From NCBI GenBank assembly GCA_907165065.1, contig OU015540.1, positions 6,184,001-6,248,000 on the forward strand: 64,000 bases of DNA. The letters run 5' to 3'. The translations under genes were made by a program, and so were the position numbers. This DNA is from Caprimulgus europaeus (lineage: Eukaryota; Chordata; Aves; Caprimulgiformes; Caprimulgidae). The notes under the pieces are model-generated. The model was not told the origin of the DNA. It saw only the letters and a program-made list of their open reading frames with translations, and did no database searches. The first letter of the stretch is position 1. Every line of letters begins with the position of its first letter. Below, one piece after another: positions 23,690 through 34,149 of the stretch.

Positions 23690-24070
23690 GGATGGGAATT
23701 GAATCCAAAGAAATGCAATCCTCGACCTTGAAAAACAAAGCCAGGCTTGGCGCAGTCTACGGATGAATATGCAACAGCCCTAATCAGGAATCCTTTGTCG
23801 GAGAGGGGATAATTGTGGCTAAGAACATGTTAGTGTAGTGCTGGATCTTCAGGCTTCTAACAGCTTATAAAATCAGGATCCTTTTTCGGTGGGAAAAGCT
23901 GAATGAACAAAGACATTCTCAAGCAATTAGTCACTGGAGAATTCAGCTCCTGCCGGACAGCGTTAGCGTTGCGTGAACCACACAAAGTCTCGCGACATTC
24001 AGAGCGAGAGGCTGGGATGGAGTCAGGAATTAACGGACCGTCTCGAGGGAGTGGTGTTGACACAGGGAAG
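23690..24070. promoter_or_regulatory. Candidate conserved element with CpG-rich right half
   Basis: The left part is AT-leaning (GAATATGCAACAGCCCTAAT, CAGCTTATAAAATCAGG). The right part, about 23950-24055, carries roughly ten CpGs in 100 bases (GACAGCGTTAGCGTTGCGTG, CTCGCGACATTC). The join contains AAGCAATTAGTCACTGG. Such CpG density in non-coding, non-repetitive avian DNA usually needs either germline undermethylation or sequence constraint. There is no recognisable ORF or TATA context. Confidence 0.4.
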
Positions 24071-24074
24071 TTGG

Positions 24075-26080
24075 GAGGATCAGGCATTAACAGCTCTGCT
24101 CTGTTCGTGTTCCTTAAATGGTGCCCATCTCCATGGCGTCCGGGCATGTATTATCTCAGCTTTACAGGGCACTGCTATTTGAGGTCCTTGCCAACAAAAA
24201 AACCCCAAAACACTGAATAACTCCTGTTCTCTTGCAGGTGTCAGTCTGGTTTTAGTTGAAAAGTTATATGAGCTGCTGGAGGCCAGCAAGGAGTAGGTAT
24301 CAGGGCTGGGGCTGGTGCTGAGGACCCCCCAGCCCTGTGCTCCCATTGCCCAGCCATGTTTCCAGCTGCTGCTGGCCATACATCAGTGTGGCCCTGGGAA
24401 GACCCTGCTTGCGGTGTCACCACCTTGTGTGAGTCGTGTCTCCCCAGGGCACCTGGACCCGTTATCCACAGCTGGCCTCCAGGCCACCCAGGCAGAGCTC
24501 TCCTCCGACAGCAGCAACCCCTGGCTCGTGGTATTTATAGATCCCGTCCATGTCCTCAGCTAGGAAGGCATCTGTAATCTCTAACAGATGTTGGCGAGAA
24601 CAAAGCCAGCCAGTGACTCGAAAGGACCGCCCAGCAGAGTAATGGATAGAGACCTATTTCTTAGTCACCTCTGACATTCCTCCCACTGTACACTCTCCCT
24701 CTTCCCTAGGAGGCTCAAGGGGCCTGCCTGGTGCTCCCCAGTGCCCAAAAACCTTCCCTCAGCCAGGGACTCATCCCCATTCCTTGCAGGGGGAGTCTCA
24801 AGAAACTGTCTTCCATCCTCCCCAAAAGGGATGGGATGTTCTCCTTTGGGAAATCCCAAAATCCATGAGAGAGAAAGAGCATGGGAGGAAGATGCCCCTG
24901 CATGTCAGCAGAGCACGTGGCTCCTGCCTGGTGGGCTGGCTGTTCTGACAGGTACCACCACCCCAGGGTGCTCCCTACCTTTCCTGGGGCTTCAGGGTCA
25001 GGTAGCATCCATGGCACCCTGCAGTACATGCACATCTCTTGGCTTTCCTGCACATCAGGTTGTATCGCCTTACCCTAAATACTTATATCAGCATCTCAAG
25101 TTTTCTCTTCCAGTTACCAGTATCTCCAGTGCAGGAACAAAAATCTTCTCTGATCTCTTCAGCATCCTTTCCCTTTTGCTGCTCCTGAACCTGTCTGTGT
25201 CTTCTTCCAATTCTGCTCTTGCCCTGCCCTGAATCCCGCCCTACCTTCTGCACAGGGAGTCTGGTACTTGGCAGTGCTGGCCTGGGGCCACCCGGCTGCC
25301 CTGGGGTCTGGCAGAGCATGTCCTGTCCTTGTTTTCAGGTCGGTGTCTTCTCTGCCAGGAACCCAACTGTTTGCTTGGCAAAAACCAAGGTGCAGGATCT
25401 AATTAGGAATTTGCTTGCCTAGGTGCTGCCATCTCCCCCTCTGCCATTGCCTCAGTACTTTCTTTGGGTTGTCCCACGGAGGGTTTCTGGGAAGCTTCAG
25501 GACCTGGTAAGGAGCAATAAGCTCATGGACTCACACCTCAAGCAGGTGATCTCAAAATAGTGCTGGCAAGAGAGATCAGCCAGCTCAGTGGAAAATGAAA
25601 CACACGGAGCTGCTGGACAGTCTTCTGGCAGCACCAAGGGGAAGGAGGGGTGCATTGGCTGGAGAGGTTCGGCTGGGAGGGCAGCGCCGGTTCCCATCCC
25701 TGATGCACTTAATTGCACAAGGATCTGCAGCCAAGCAACCCTTTAACGAGGGTCTGATTTGTAACACGTGCATTTTCCTTGAATCACTGCTAGAAATAAC
25801 TTTGAGGTTATATATCCTGGCCAACCTCCTGCTGAGCTGGGCGTAGTGTTTAGGGGTTCAGCTATTTGATGCGTTTTGGAGCCCTATGGGAGCACGCAGA
25901 GCAGCTCCCTGGCTGGCAGTCCTGTCCAGCCACACCATGCATTTCACTTGCTTTTAATTGCATCTTCTGTGGCATCTTACGCTGTCCAAAAAATCCACTA
26001 CAGGAACCAAGGCAGTAGGTAGAGGGAAGCTGGTTCCTCCTCTTTCTTTGCTCAAGTCTCAAATCTTTTGCCCCCAAAAG
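24075..26080. other. Intergenic sequence, no gene seen
   Basis: Mostly GC-moderate sequence with overlapping open frames up to 163 codons (24741-25232), none with a recognisable domain. No RNA or strong repeat was identified before the CR1 end that follows. Confidence 0.6.
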
Positions 26081-26083
26081 ATT

Positions 26084-26144
26084 TGGGTTGGACTAGATGA
26101 TCTACAGAGGTCCCTTCCAACCCCTACCATTCTGTGATGCTGTG
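26084..26144 (+). mobile_element. CR1 LINE, 3' end fragment
   Basis: The segment GGTTGGACTAGATGATCT, then AGAGGTCCCTTCCAACCC and CCATTCTGTGATGCTGTG, is the conserved 3' tail of avian CR1 retrotransposons. It ends in two copies of the terminal 8-bp unit (26129-26136 and 26137-26144, one mismatch). CR1 copies are usually heavily 5'-truncated, and here only the last ~60-70 bases are evident, with no reverse-transcriptase remnant. The good match suggests a moderately young copy. It is the best evidence that the window is from a bird or other sauropsid. Confidence 0.92.
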
Positions 26145-26464
26145 AAAAGCCAGCCAAGTCAATGCCTTCCTCTTCACCACAGTGTGGCCTCTTGGATGGC
26201 TGTGCAGGGATTTGCACCTGGAATTTCCTATGAGGCTGTGGGGAAGAGGAGCCCTTTGGAGATGGCCTTCAAGGCTTAGGCTCCTTACCAGTGGTGACTC
26301 CCTCCATGGGAAGGGAGGCAGGACAGACGGATGGATGGGCAGGCAGTGGGTTGGCAGCACGTGGCAGAACGGTGCCTTTGTACTGAGCTGGAGCAGGACT
26401 GACTGAGGACCTTTTAATGAGTTCTTCTGGTCAGGGCAGCCCATTGAAACAATATTCACATTGA

Positions 26465-26600
26465 TGCTTGGACTAATGGCAAAACCGGCTTCCAAACCTG
26501 CGGCAGCGAAGGGAGGGAGAGGGGCGGCTGCCTGCACACGGGGGGAACCGGTACTACCGGCGCGGGGAAAGGGGAGGCTGGAGCAAGAGGATGGCGAGGA
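26465..26600. promoter_or_regulatory. CpG-rich segment with G-tracts
   Basis: About eleven CpGs occur in roughly 120 bases, for example ACCGGTACTACCGGCGCGGGG near 26546-26566. Plus-strand G-tracts lie at 26511-26513, 26515-26517, 26521-26524 and 26540-26545, where one loop is too long for the strict G-quadruplex pattern. A 137-codon plus-strand frame starts here (26461), but composition explains it. It may be a small CpG island; the enhancer-like block at 26840 follows. Confidence 0.35.
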
Positions 26601-26839
26601 AAGGAGGTGTCTCCTCCCATCTCCAACATCCCCTGCAAAGGGGACAGACCTTCCACTTTCACCCCCCTTTGTATTTGTTGGTGGTTTTTTTCCCCTCCAT
26701 CAGCCCCTTGCCCCCTCCCCAGCCCTTCCAGCAGCGTGTGCGGCGGGAGCTGCTTTGGCAGGGCACGGGGTCTCCCCGGTCTGTCCCCCACCCCACGAGA
26801 GCCACCGCAGAGCCCATGCAGCCGTTTGCAGGGCTTTGT

Positions 26840-27007
26840 TGGGAACCAAACACAGTAACTGTTTAACGATTTAACTGCACTAATGAATATTGGGCCAGAT
26901 ATTTTCAAGGCCTGTTCAGACTGATTACTTGGAGAGCTGAGTATGTCTACCAATTACCCAGGCAATTAGGCAACTAATTAAACACTTACCCTCAGCTTCA
27001 TAAACAG
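26840..27007. promoter_or_regulatory. Candidate conserved enhancer-like element
   Basis: AT-rich, non-repetitive sequence with TTTAACGATTTAACTGC, ACTAATGAATATTGG, CCAATTACCCAGGCAATTAGG and CAACTAATTAAACAC. That gives four homeodomain-type cores within about 170 bases. A purine tract with a G-quadruplex motif borders its right side. No coding potential. Among the enhancer-like blocks this is one of the densest in TAAT cores. Confidence 0.45.
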
Positions 27008-27045
27008 AAGAGAGAGAGAGGGAAAAAAGGGAGGGAGGGAGAGAG
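27008..27045 (+). repeat. Purine tract with G-quadruplex motif
   Basis: (GA)n from about 27010 leads into GGG tracts at 27020-27022, 27029-27031, 27033-27035 and 27037-27039, with loops of 6, 1 and 1. This fits the canonical G-quadruplex pattern on the plus strand and is also homopurine, so triplex-capable. Confidence 0.85.
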
Positions 27046-27049
27046 CTGG

Positions 27050-30045
27050 CTCCAGTTTCTGTGAAATATTAGCTGTCAGAAATTGCCGCTTGCAAGGAAA
27101 GGTGCACAAAGGCAGACGGATCTGGGAGGACATAAAGACTGACAGCTCGTGCCGGGGAGCGCAGCCCTCGGACCCTTCGCTTCGCCAGTGCCAACAGCAC
27201 GGAAGGGTACAGAGCTACCAGGTTTGCCCTGTGATGGGCTCTAGGACATGTCCAAGCCATCGCTCTCTGCCCCTTTCCCACTTGCCTGTGACCACCAGAG
27301 CCAACATGCATCAACACACCGTCATCCGGCACGGCACCGGCAGGGAGGGACTCACCCAGGGGTACCCGAGCATCCAGCAGCTCCTGCCCCATGCAAAAAC
27401 ACGTGTGGTGAAAAGAGAGAGGAGTGAACTGCAAGCCAGATCACTGTGAGAATTGCTTTGCAATGGAGAATGAGCAGAAATGGCCCCAGAGCGTGCATGC
27501 AATAGGGTTTATGACAGTTTAGGACACCGTGTTAGGACATCCTCTTAGAGATTTTTAGGGACAACACTGGTGACCAGCTCAACATCTTGCCGGAGTGAGA
27601 AGGTGGAGGCCATGCACAGCTCATATCTCACATCTGGTGTCTGTGTAGGCCACTGCTGTGAAGGAGTTTTATGTTAACCCAAAGCTCGTGTGACAAAGTG
27701 AAGCAGCGTGGTTCTCTCCAGGCAGGGTGCAGGTGAAGTGTTTCACACTGGGCCCACCACTTCTGCCCTGCTCAGCACTGGTGGAATGGACCAGCCAGCT
27801 CCTGCCACTCACCCAGCCTCTGCAGACATATGTATTTTCCTAGAAATAACAGAGTCAGGAATGAATGTTGTTGGAGGGTGTTCAGAAACACTCGTAGCTT
27901 TGGAGCAAATTTTGACAATTAATTCTTGCCTGGAAAAAAATGAAAACATTGTGAAAAGGTAGAAGTATTTGTATTACTTTTTAATTACTTTGCTATACAG
28001 TTCTCCCTTTGAAAATACACTTATTCCTCCATTTTCAAAGACATATTTTTAAGAATCTGAAGACTGCATGGAAGCTGTGCTGTGACCTGATATAGGGTCA
28101 ACCCTGTGGTAGTGATGAACCTGTTTGGAGGCTCAAAGAGCCACCAGTCATACTCTTTTTAGAAAGATGCAAAGAAAACTGTCAATTTTCAGATGTGTCA
28201 GGTCTTCATGATGTTTGTTTTTACATCCAGGTGCAAATCTGAAACCAGAACAGGACCAGAGAGATGCTCAACGATAGATTATTCCCACATCACAGCCACT
28301 GGATCCTCTGCCTGGCTGGATGGGATCCTGCAAGGGCTACTTTTTGGATATTCTTAGAGCTGAAATGATGGGAGAAAAATCCTGAAGTCTCTCTGCACTG
28401 AGACACTCCAGCAGCATAGACCTATCTACTTTCTTTGGATACTTCAAATTCATCTTGAAGTGGTGTTGCCTTCTGAAGACCATAACAAGGTAAGCCAGTT
28501 TGCTTTGGGGTAATTCCAAATATTTCAGATTATTAAATCACCCCCATGAAAGTGGGATTATACAGGAGCCACCTTGACAAGCTTATACTGGTATTATGGG
28601 CAGATGGACTTAATTTCACTTGTGAATATTCAGATATAGCTGTACCTTTGCTGAGTGCAGTGATGGATCTGGTAGGAATAACTGGATGTGACATACGGTT
28701 GATAATGCACAGATGGCTTTTAACAAGGTAAATGAGTGAGCTGATGGGCTTCACTGGAGCCTTCAGACAAGGGAGAGATGGAGTTTGCATAGCCCTGGAG
28801 TTTGAATGACCCAGAGGTTATTCACAGAAGGGCTCTCGCTGTATCTGCTCAGATGGCACATCTGGGTTCAAGGCAGCTGTAGCTGCATGTTTCCTCTTTC
28901 CAAGCCCTCCAAGACTTTTTCACTCTTTGGCATTGTGGTCCTTTTAAAAAAACTCCTCTGTTACCATGTGCCCCAGGAGGGCTGGATGATGATTCACCAA
29001 GATGTGTTTCATTGCTGGGCTCCTGTCTCACTGGTCAGTTGTCTCCATGACCTCTCTCCTCCAGGCTGCCTGCTCAGGCAGCTGACAGTGGCTCCTGGGT
29101 AAGCATCCTGAGTTTCTAGGACCACTGCAGCCTTGGTCTCTGATGCTTTTGCAACTCTCTTCTCCTTGACATTATTGAACTTCCTGGATGTGCACCACTC
29201 AACACGCTGGAAAAAACAACTAAACTCTATATACTGCACATACTGAACTCAGCAACTGATGAGCTGTTTTTATTCAGATCTCCTTTACTAAATCAAATGT
29301 ATTTTTTTCCTCATAGTGTGCATTAATTACCAAATCTTAAAGGTTTTCAGTCTCTCTCTCCTCTCCACCTTTCTGAGGGGTAGCTCTGCAGAGCTGAGAT
29401 CTCCAAGGCCCCAGGGACTGTGGTACTGCACTCTGGCTTGCAGATGTCCAAGTGACATGGACAAAAGGTCGATCAGCTGTAGGACATGGTGAAACCATGG
29501 TTGCCTGTTGTCACAGATCAGCCTATAGCAGTGTTGTTTGGTGATGCCAAAATTTCATTGGGAAGCCAAGATGTCTCCACCTTTGGGTAGGTGGAGCCAT
29601 GGCAGAACTTGTTAGAACTGGTTTTGCTTCCATAAGGAAAGGCAAAAACACCCTCCTAGTAACACTGGTATCTCTAATGTACCATGGGGCTCTCTTGGAT
29701 TCAGGCCCACTGGGGGCAAGGAGAGTTTTCTCATTGGCTCTGGGGGGGATGCAGGATGGGACCCTTAACTATTACTCCAAACAAAACAAGCTGTCCTGGT
29801 AATTGGGGTAGGTCTGCTCTCGCACCTGAGAGTTGAAATGTTTATTGTGTGAAACACCAGAAAAAGGAAAGGGATCTGCTGGGAGCACTTGGTTCATTCC
29901 CATCCAACGTGCTCTGAGTCTCTGTTTGAATGCTGGGTCTGTGGCATGGAGACGGGAGCTTGTTTTGATAGTTCCTCTGCATTCAGAGGCATGAACACTT
30001 TACAGTTTTCTGTTTAAATGACCCATTTCTGAGAGCGGAAAGCAC
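27050..30045. other. Intergenic sequence, no gene seen
   Basis: Between 27090 and 27360 CpGs are modestly enriched. The remainder is ordinary, with AT-leaning text at 27940-28060. No gene, RNA or recognisable repeat. The largest frames (119-121 codons near 27.1-27.4 kb) are open on both strands at once, as expected for GC-rich non-coding DNA. Confidence 0.6.
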
Positions 30046-30049
30046 CAGC

Positions 30050-30480
30050 CAATAAGCACCCGGGCCCCTCCGTATGTATCCGGAGTTTACAAACCGTCCC
30101 CACCGATCCGTGGTAGTTAATGGACACTCCTGCTGCTCCGGGGGGCTGGAAAACTGTTCCAGGTGACTACCGGCCTTGGCTAGAGACAACTCGGTCCCCC
30201 AGAGGTCTGAGGAGACACATGAGAATGAACTCAACGTTTCTCTCAGAGCATGACGTTGATTAATGACGGTTACACAGCTCCGTCCTCCTGGCAAGCAGCT
30301 CGGTTGGTGCAACCTGCGGGGAATAGCTGTATATAAAGGAACCGAGCGCCAGCGTGCACAATGAGCCGGCTGCCGACTGTCCGACGGAGGCTTCCAGACA
30401 CTGAATTGGCAAGCAGCTTGTAGCAGTCTCAACAATACACCTCGTCTCTGCCTGCTCTTGTCACCTGCTCGCCCGTTGTC
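30050..30480 (+). promoter_or_regulatory. TATA-type promoter-like segment in CpG-enriched DNA
   Basis: TATATAAAGG at 30330-30339 is a near-ideal TATA box. A TATA-directed start would fall about 30 bases downstream, near 30358-30362 (GCACAATG). Upstream at 30251-30269 are two TGACG half-sites (CRE/AP-1 type) flanking GTTGATTAATGAC, an HNF1/homeodomain-like core, and TTGGTGCAACC at 30304-30314. About two dozen CpGs occur in the 430 bases. No long frame follows on the plus strand; the first ATG (30361) opens only 20 codons. It could start a non-coding transcript, mark a first non-coding exon, or be an enhancer with a chance TATA box. Confidence 0.35.
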
Positions 30481-30689
30481 ACCTGGCTTTTTGGCTTCAG
30501 CCTTCAGACAGACTCCCCAGAGACTCGTCCTCCTCCTTGGGGACCAACTTCTTCAAGCTGGCTCTGGTTTTGGACCAAGCAGTGCACTGGCTCTTAGGAA
30601 GCTGGAGCAGTACTTCTGACAGGAAAGCTGATTGTCCTTCTTCTCTTTGTTGTTTCAGCTCCTCCCCAGGCTTCCACGGGTGATGGCTG

Positions 30690-30735
30690 AGGCTAGAAGG
30701 CACCATGAGTTGATCTAGTCCATCTTTCTGCATAA
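30690..30735 (-). mobile_element. Old CR1-like LINE 3' end remnant
   Basis: GAGGCTAGAAGGCACC, then GATCTAGTCCATC and CTGCAT follow, in reverse orientation and with many changes, the conserved CR1 3' tail (consensus reverse form: ggaagggacc...gatcatctagtccaaccc...ctgc). Divergence is far higher than in the copy at 26084, so this would be an ancient insertion. A chance resemblance over about 45 bases is possible. Confidence 0.4.
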
Positions 30736-30769
30736 TACCAACTGCAGAAAGGTGGACAAGGAATTAGGG

Positions 30770-32775
30770 GGGAGGTTGCAGAACCTAATTCTTCTTGGGG
30801 GCCTAACTTTTCACTTCTGTCATCCTAAGGAAATCTAAATGTGGGCTGGAAACTTGAGCTCCACCTAAGTTCTCGTCCCTCTTCAGTGAACAATGCTGGA
30901 CACATCTGACATGTGGCTCCAAGCAATCCTTCTTAGGGGTCTCTGAGCTGGGCATGAGAAATGCTCAGGACAGGAGATTAGTTGGAGCTGAGGCTGCCTG
31001 GACATGATCCTTCAGTCTTCTGAATCCTTCTATCCTCTCCAGGAGGAGTCTGTTTTCCCACCCACCCACCAGTACATGGGTGATGGAAGGTCTATGCAAC
31101 ATGATGTGCTGTGGGAGGCTGCTGCTTTCTGCTTGCTTTCCAGCACTGGCCAGGAGGATCTGGGATTATCTTGTGCAAAATGTCCTCAAATACATATGAA
31201 ATAGTAGTTTGGCATCTAGGAAGAGCTGGAAAACCCTTCTCTTCCAGTAGGGTAAGACTGCAGCATTGAGAGCAGTTTCCTCCAGTACCCTGTTTCCATG
31301 CCCACCCCAGAAGTGCTGTGCATCCCTTCTTCACTCCTTCAGGTGGGCAGAGGAGGAAGACTTTATTGTCTTTGCAATCAGTGCAGGCATTCAGTGAAGC
31401 ATGGGTGTCTTGGCATCTTTCATTCCATGTGCTCTGCGTCTGAGGCTTCCTAGGAGCTCCTTGTGCAAAGTTGAAAACATCTGCAAAAGCAAAGGTTAAG
31501 AAAGCTGCTGGGGACTCATGTTACCTCTCTCCCTTGAGGACTCTGTGACTTCCATTCACACCACTTCCCGCATAATCAAAAAACAAACCTTGAATGCCCG
31601 AGAATGTAACTTCTCTCAGAGGCAGGACCCACTGGTCATAAACCCTTTGTAAAACAGCAGGTTTCCTGGTAAAACACACTGGCTGTTTCCCAAGGGGGGT
31701 GACGCTGTCTCTACAAACCCAAGCAAGATTCACAGCAGGCGGGTTATGCAAACAGATGCTGGGGCAGGAGTGGTTTGGGGTGAGAACTAGGAAGTTGGCT
31801 CTGCTTTTGCCTGGGATGATGGGTCAGGAGCTGATCAGCCACCCTTTCATCTCCTGCTGTCCTTGGAAGATGGCAGGACAGCAATGACTTAGCAATGGGT
31901 TGCCAACCCCCAACCAGATCTGAGACACCTGAGCTAGCTGCTGAGAATCTGCGGTGCCCCTTCCTAAGACCTTTCTTTTGATACAACCAGAAATAAACTG
32001 GAAAGGAAAAGGGAAACCCAATGCACTTTGCAAAAGAAGAGATAAGAATCTCCAAATCAGGGCATCGAATCACCCAAGTGCCACCAGGATGATCCTGGTT
32101 TTGCTTTCATGAAGATTACATTCGCTGGAGTCATCTGGATTACATGTGAGGCAAAATATTAGGTCTTGGAGGATGCTCTTTTAAAAGCTGCATACTCTTT
32201 TGGGTGTCTGCCATCATTTGCGAGGCTGGAAATGAAACAGAAGTCCATGTCTGTCTGTTTAACACAGGCCAAGCTGTGTCTGCATGTTTATTTATATCCA
32301 GTGCACACAATATACACTCTGGTTTCCATAACCTACACTCTGATGGCTCAGCCAAAGCTACGGTGTCCCATTCACCCTGAGTTCAGACAATGCCAGGAGA
32401 CATCCGCGGCTTTCTGTGACATACAGAAAGAAAATGTCTCTTTATTTCTACGTGAGCAGCAGGTTTCCTCTGGGATGCTTTGATTGATATGCTGCTATTG
32501 ATTCAAGCAGCAGCTGGGTTGGATGCAGGGCACCCAAATATGAAACTAAGGGGAAGTGAGTGCAGAAACCAGAGCTTCCTGCCTCTTCTTCCCATCTGAA
32601 GCCTCCTGACCCTTCTTGTATCAACCACAGCCCCAAAGCAGGGTGCTGGCAGGGTAGCTGCCACTTCCAGGCTTTTTAGAAGACCTCCCCATCAGCCTTA
32701 GCCCCAGAGCCTGGCCACAGCCACTCTCGGGATGGCCACTGAGCCCACCCAGAGAAGGGCAGCCAGATGGGCTGG
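30770..32775. other. Intergenic sequence, no gene seen
   Basis: Ordinary composition with no gene, RNA or clear repeat. Frames of 60-110 codons show no recognisable protein. Confidence 0.6.
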
Positions 32776-32780
32776 TGGAG

Positions 32781-32818
32781 CAGCTCCAGGGCATCTGTGG
32801 AGAGATGCCCTGGAGCTG
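32781..32818. repeat. Perfect 16-bp inverted repeat, 6-base loop
   Basis: Left arm CAGCTCCAGGGCATCT (32781-32796) and right arm AGATGCCCTGGAGCTG (32803-32818) are exact reverse complements around the 6-base spacer GTGGAG. As DNA it could extrude a cruciform. As RNA it would give a stable hairpin, though the stem is shorter than a typical microRNA precursor and does not extend outward with further pairing. No flanking terminator or coding gene explains it. Confidence 0.95.
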
Positions 32819-32824
32819 GGGGGC

Positions 32825-33640
32825 TGCAGACATGTGGGTCAGGCTGACTTCTGGCTGTAACGCTCCTTCTCCCTCTGCCATGGGCTGACACAGTTGCATG
32901 GCAGCAGCAGAGAGGCAGGACAGGAAGAAAACCATCAAAATTCAAAATGGATGGGCGTAGGATTTTTAGTTGAGGGAGATGAAGGACATTGTTCTTTTTA
33001 ACACCTCTGCCCATGTTTATTTCTGTGATATTTTAAAAAAACCCAAACCCTGATAAAACACTAGTCAGGACAGAGGGGAGCAGCAAGCATCAATGCTGCC
33101 TTCTGGAAAACAAGTGGCGTTAAAAAATACATGAGAAAACAAGGCAATCTGCAAAAGCAGGTGGGAACACAGCAAACATGCAAAAATTTCTAGACAAGTA
33201 TTTTTTCTTCCCTCTCTGCCTGAGAAGACAACGACAGGAGTTTTGGATCCAGCCCCCACATTCTCTGCAGTTTGACGGAGAGAGAAGTCTCTGCTCCGTG
33301 TTTCTAGTGCAGGTCCATGACCAAACAGTTGTGCCTGGATTTTATTTTTGTCACTCTAGTCTCATACCTGCATCAAGGTGTTCCCATTCCTGTGTCCTCC
33401 TGGTGCCAAAGGAATATTCCAGTGCTTGGAGGTGAAGTATGGCAAAGTTTCTGGAGAGCAGGAAAGAAATTCCCTCCTGGAGTCTGGAAAGACCCTATCA
33501 TTTAAATTAAATGTTAGACTTTGAGAAGACAAAAAGAGCACTGTCTCCAACAGGGCTGGCTGGCGACATGGCTAATATTTATTACAGTGCAGGTAGTTTA
33601 AGAAAACAGAGGCATTTCACTGGGGATTTGGATCTTCAAC
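32825..33640. other. Intergenic sequence, no gene seen
   Basis: No gene or repeat supported. The sequence is ordinary up to the AT-rich candidate element that begins near 33650. Confidence 0.6.
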
Positions 33641-33649
33641 CTAACTAGG

Positions 33650-33950
33650 AGCTTGGGCTGGAAAGGTTCAGTTGCTAATTAAATCTAAGTTGGACACTGT
33701 TCCATAGAGGGTAGATTGTAACTATAAGAGGATGTTAATGTGGATTTTAAATATTTATTATAACTGAGGTAGGTTATAAAAACAGACATTCTTCCTTTCA
33801 ACACTCTATAATGTCAGATTTAGAGGTTTGTCTCGGGCTGTGAGTGATTTCCCAGCAGCTGTCAGGGGCTGGAGGGCAATTTATCACCCTCCCAGTGAGA
33901 GATCTGGCTGGACAGTGAAAGATTAGCGTGCTGATTTATGGCACGCAAGG
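33650..33950. promoter_or_regulatory. Candidate conserved non-coding element
   Basis: AT-rich single-copy-looking text with GCTAATTAAATC (about 33675), TTTAAATATTTATTATAAC (about 33747) and CTATAATGTCAG, then a GC-balanced part with GATTAGCGTGCTGATTTATGG. A 6-bp inverted repeat GCGTGC/GCACGC (33926-33931, 33941-33946) closes it. Enhancer-like by appearance, and it continues into a CpG cluster. Confidence 0.35.
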
Positions 33951-33953
33951 AAA

Positions 33954-33967
33954 AAACAACGTTGTTT
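33954..33967. repeat. 14-bp perfect palindrome
   Basis: AAACAACGTTGTTT is its own reverse complement. It lies between the AT-rich candidate element and the CpG cluster, and contains AACGTT at its centre. It may be a dimeric protein site; chance is not excluded. Confidence 0.9.
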
Positions 33968-34145
33968 GCGCGGGTGCCTGGGTGCTGATTTTCACACACC
34001 TGTTCCCAGCCCGGCCGCATGAGTCGGTGATTTCACATCTCCGGCGGCGCCTCGAGGAGACGAGACTTTAAATCACCCTGGTGCTGTGTGTCGGGACTGG
34101 GTGCTCCTGCTCCGAGGATGGCGTGGGCTGAGCGGGCAGGCAGCC
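33960..34145. promoter_or_regulatory. Small CpG cluster
   Basis: About fifteen CpGs occur in 185 bases, densest at CTCCGGCGGCGCCTCGAGG (34039-34057). Surrounding avian intergenic DNA is CpG-poor, so this patch is either protected from germline methylation or constrained. No TATA box or recognisable coding frame was seen. It joins directly to the AT-rich element on its left. Confidence 0.45.
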
Positions 34146-34149
34146 CAGC

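Noticed and set aside
30361-30423. 20-codon micro-ORF just downstream of the TATA box
   Set aside because: The ATG falls at or next to the predicted transcription start, leaving no 5' leader. Too short to support without conservation data.
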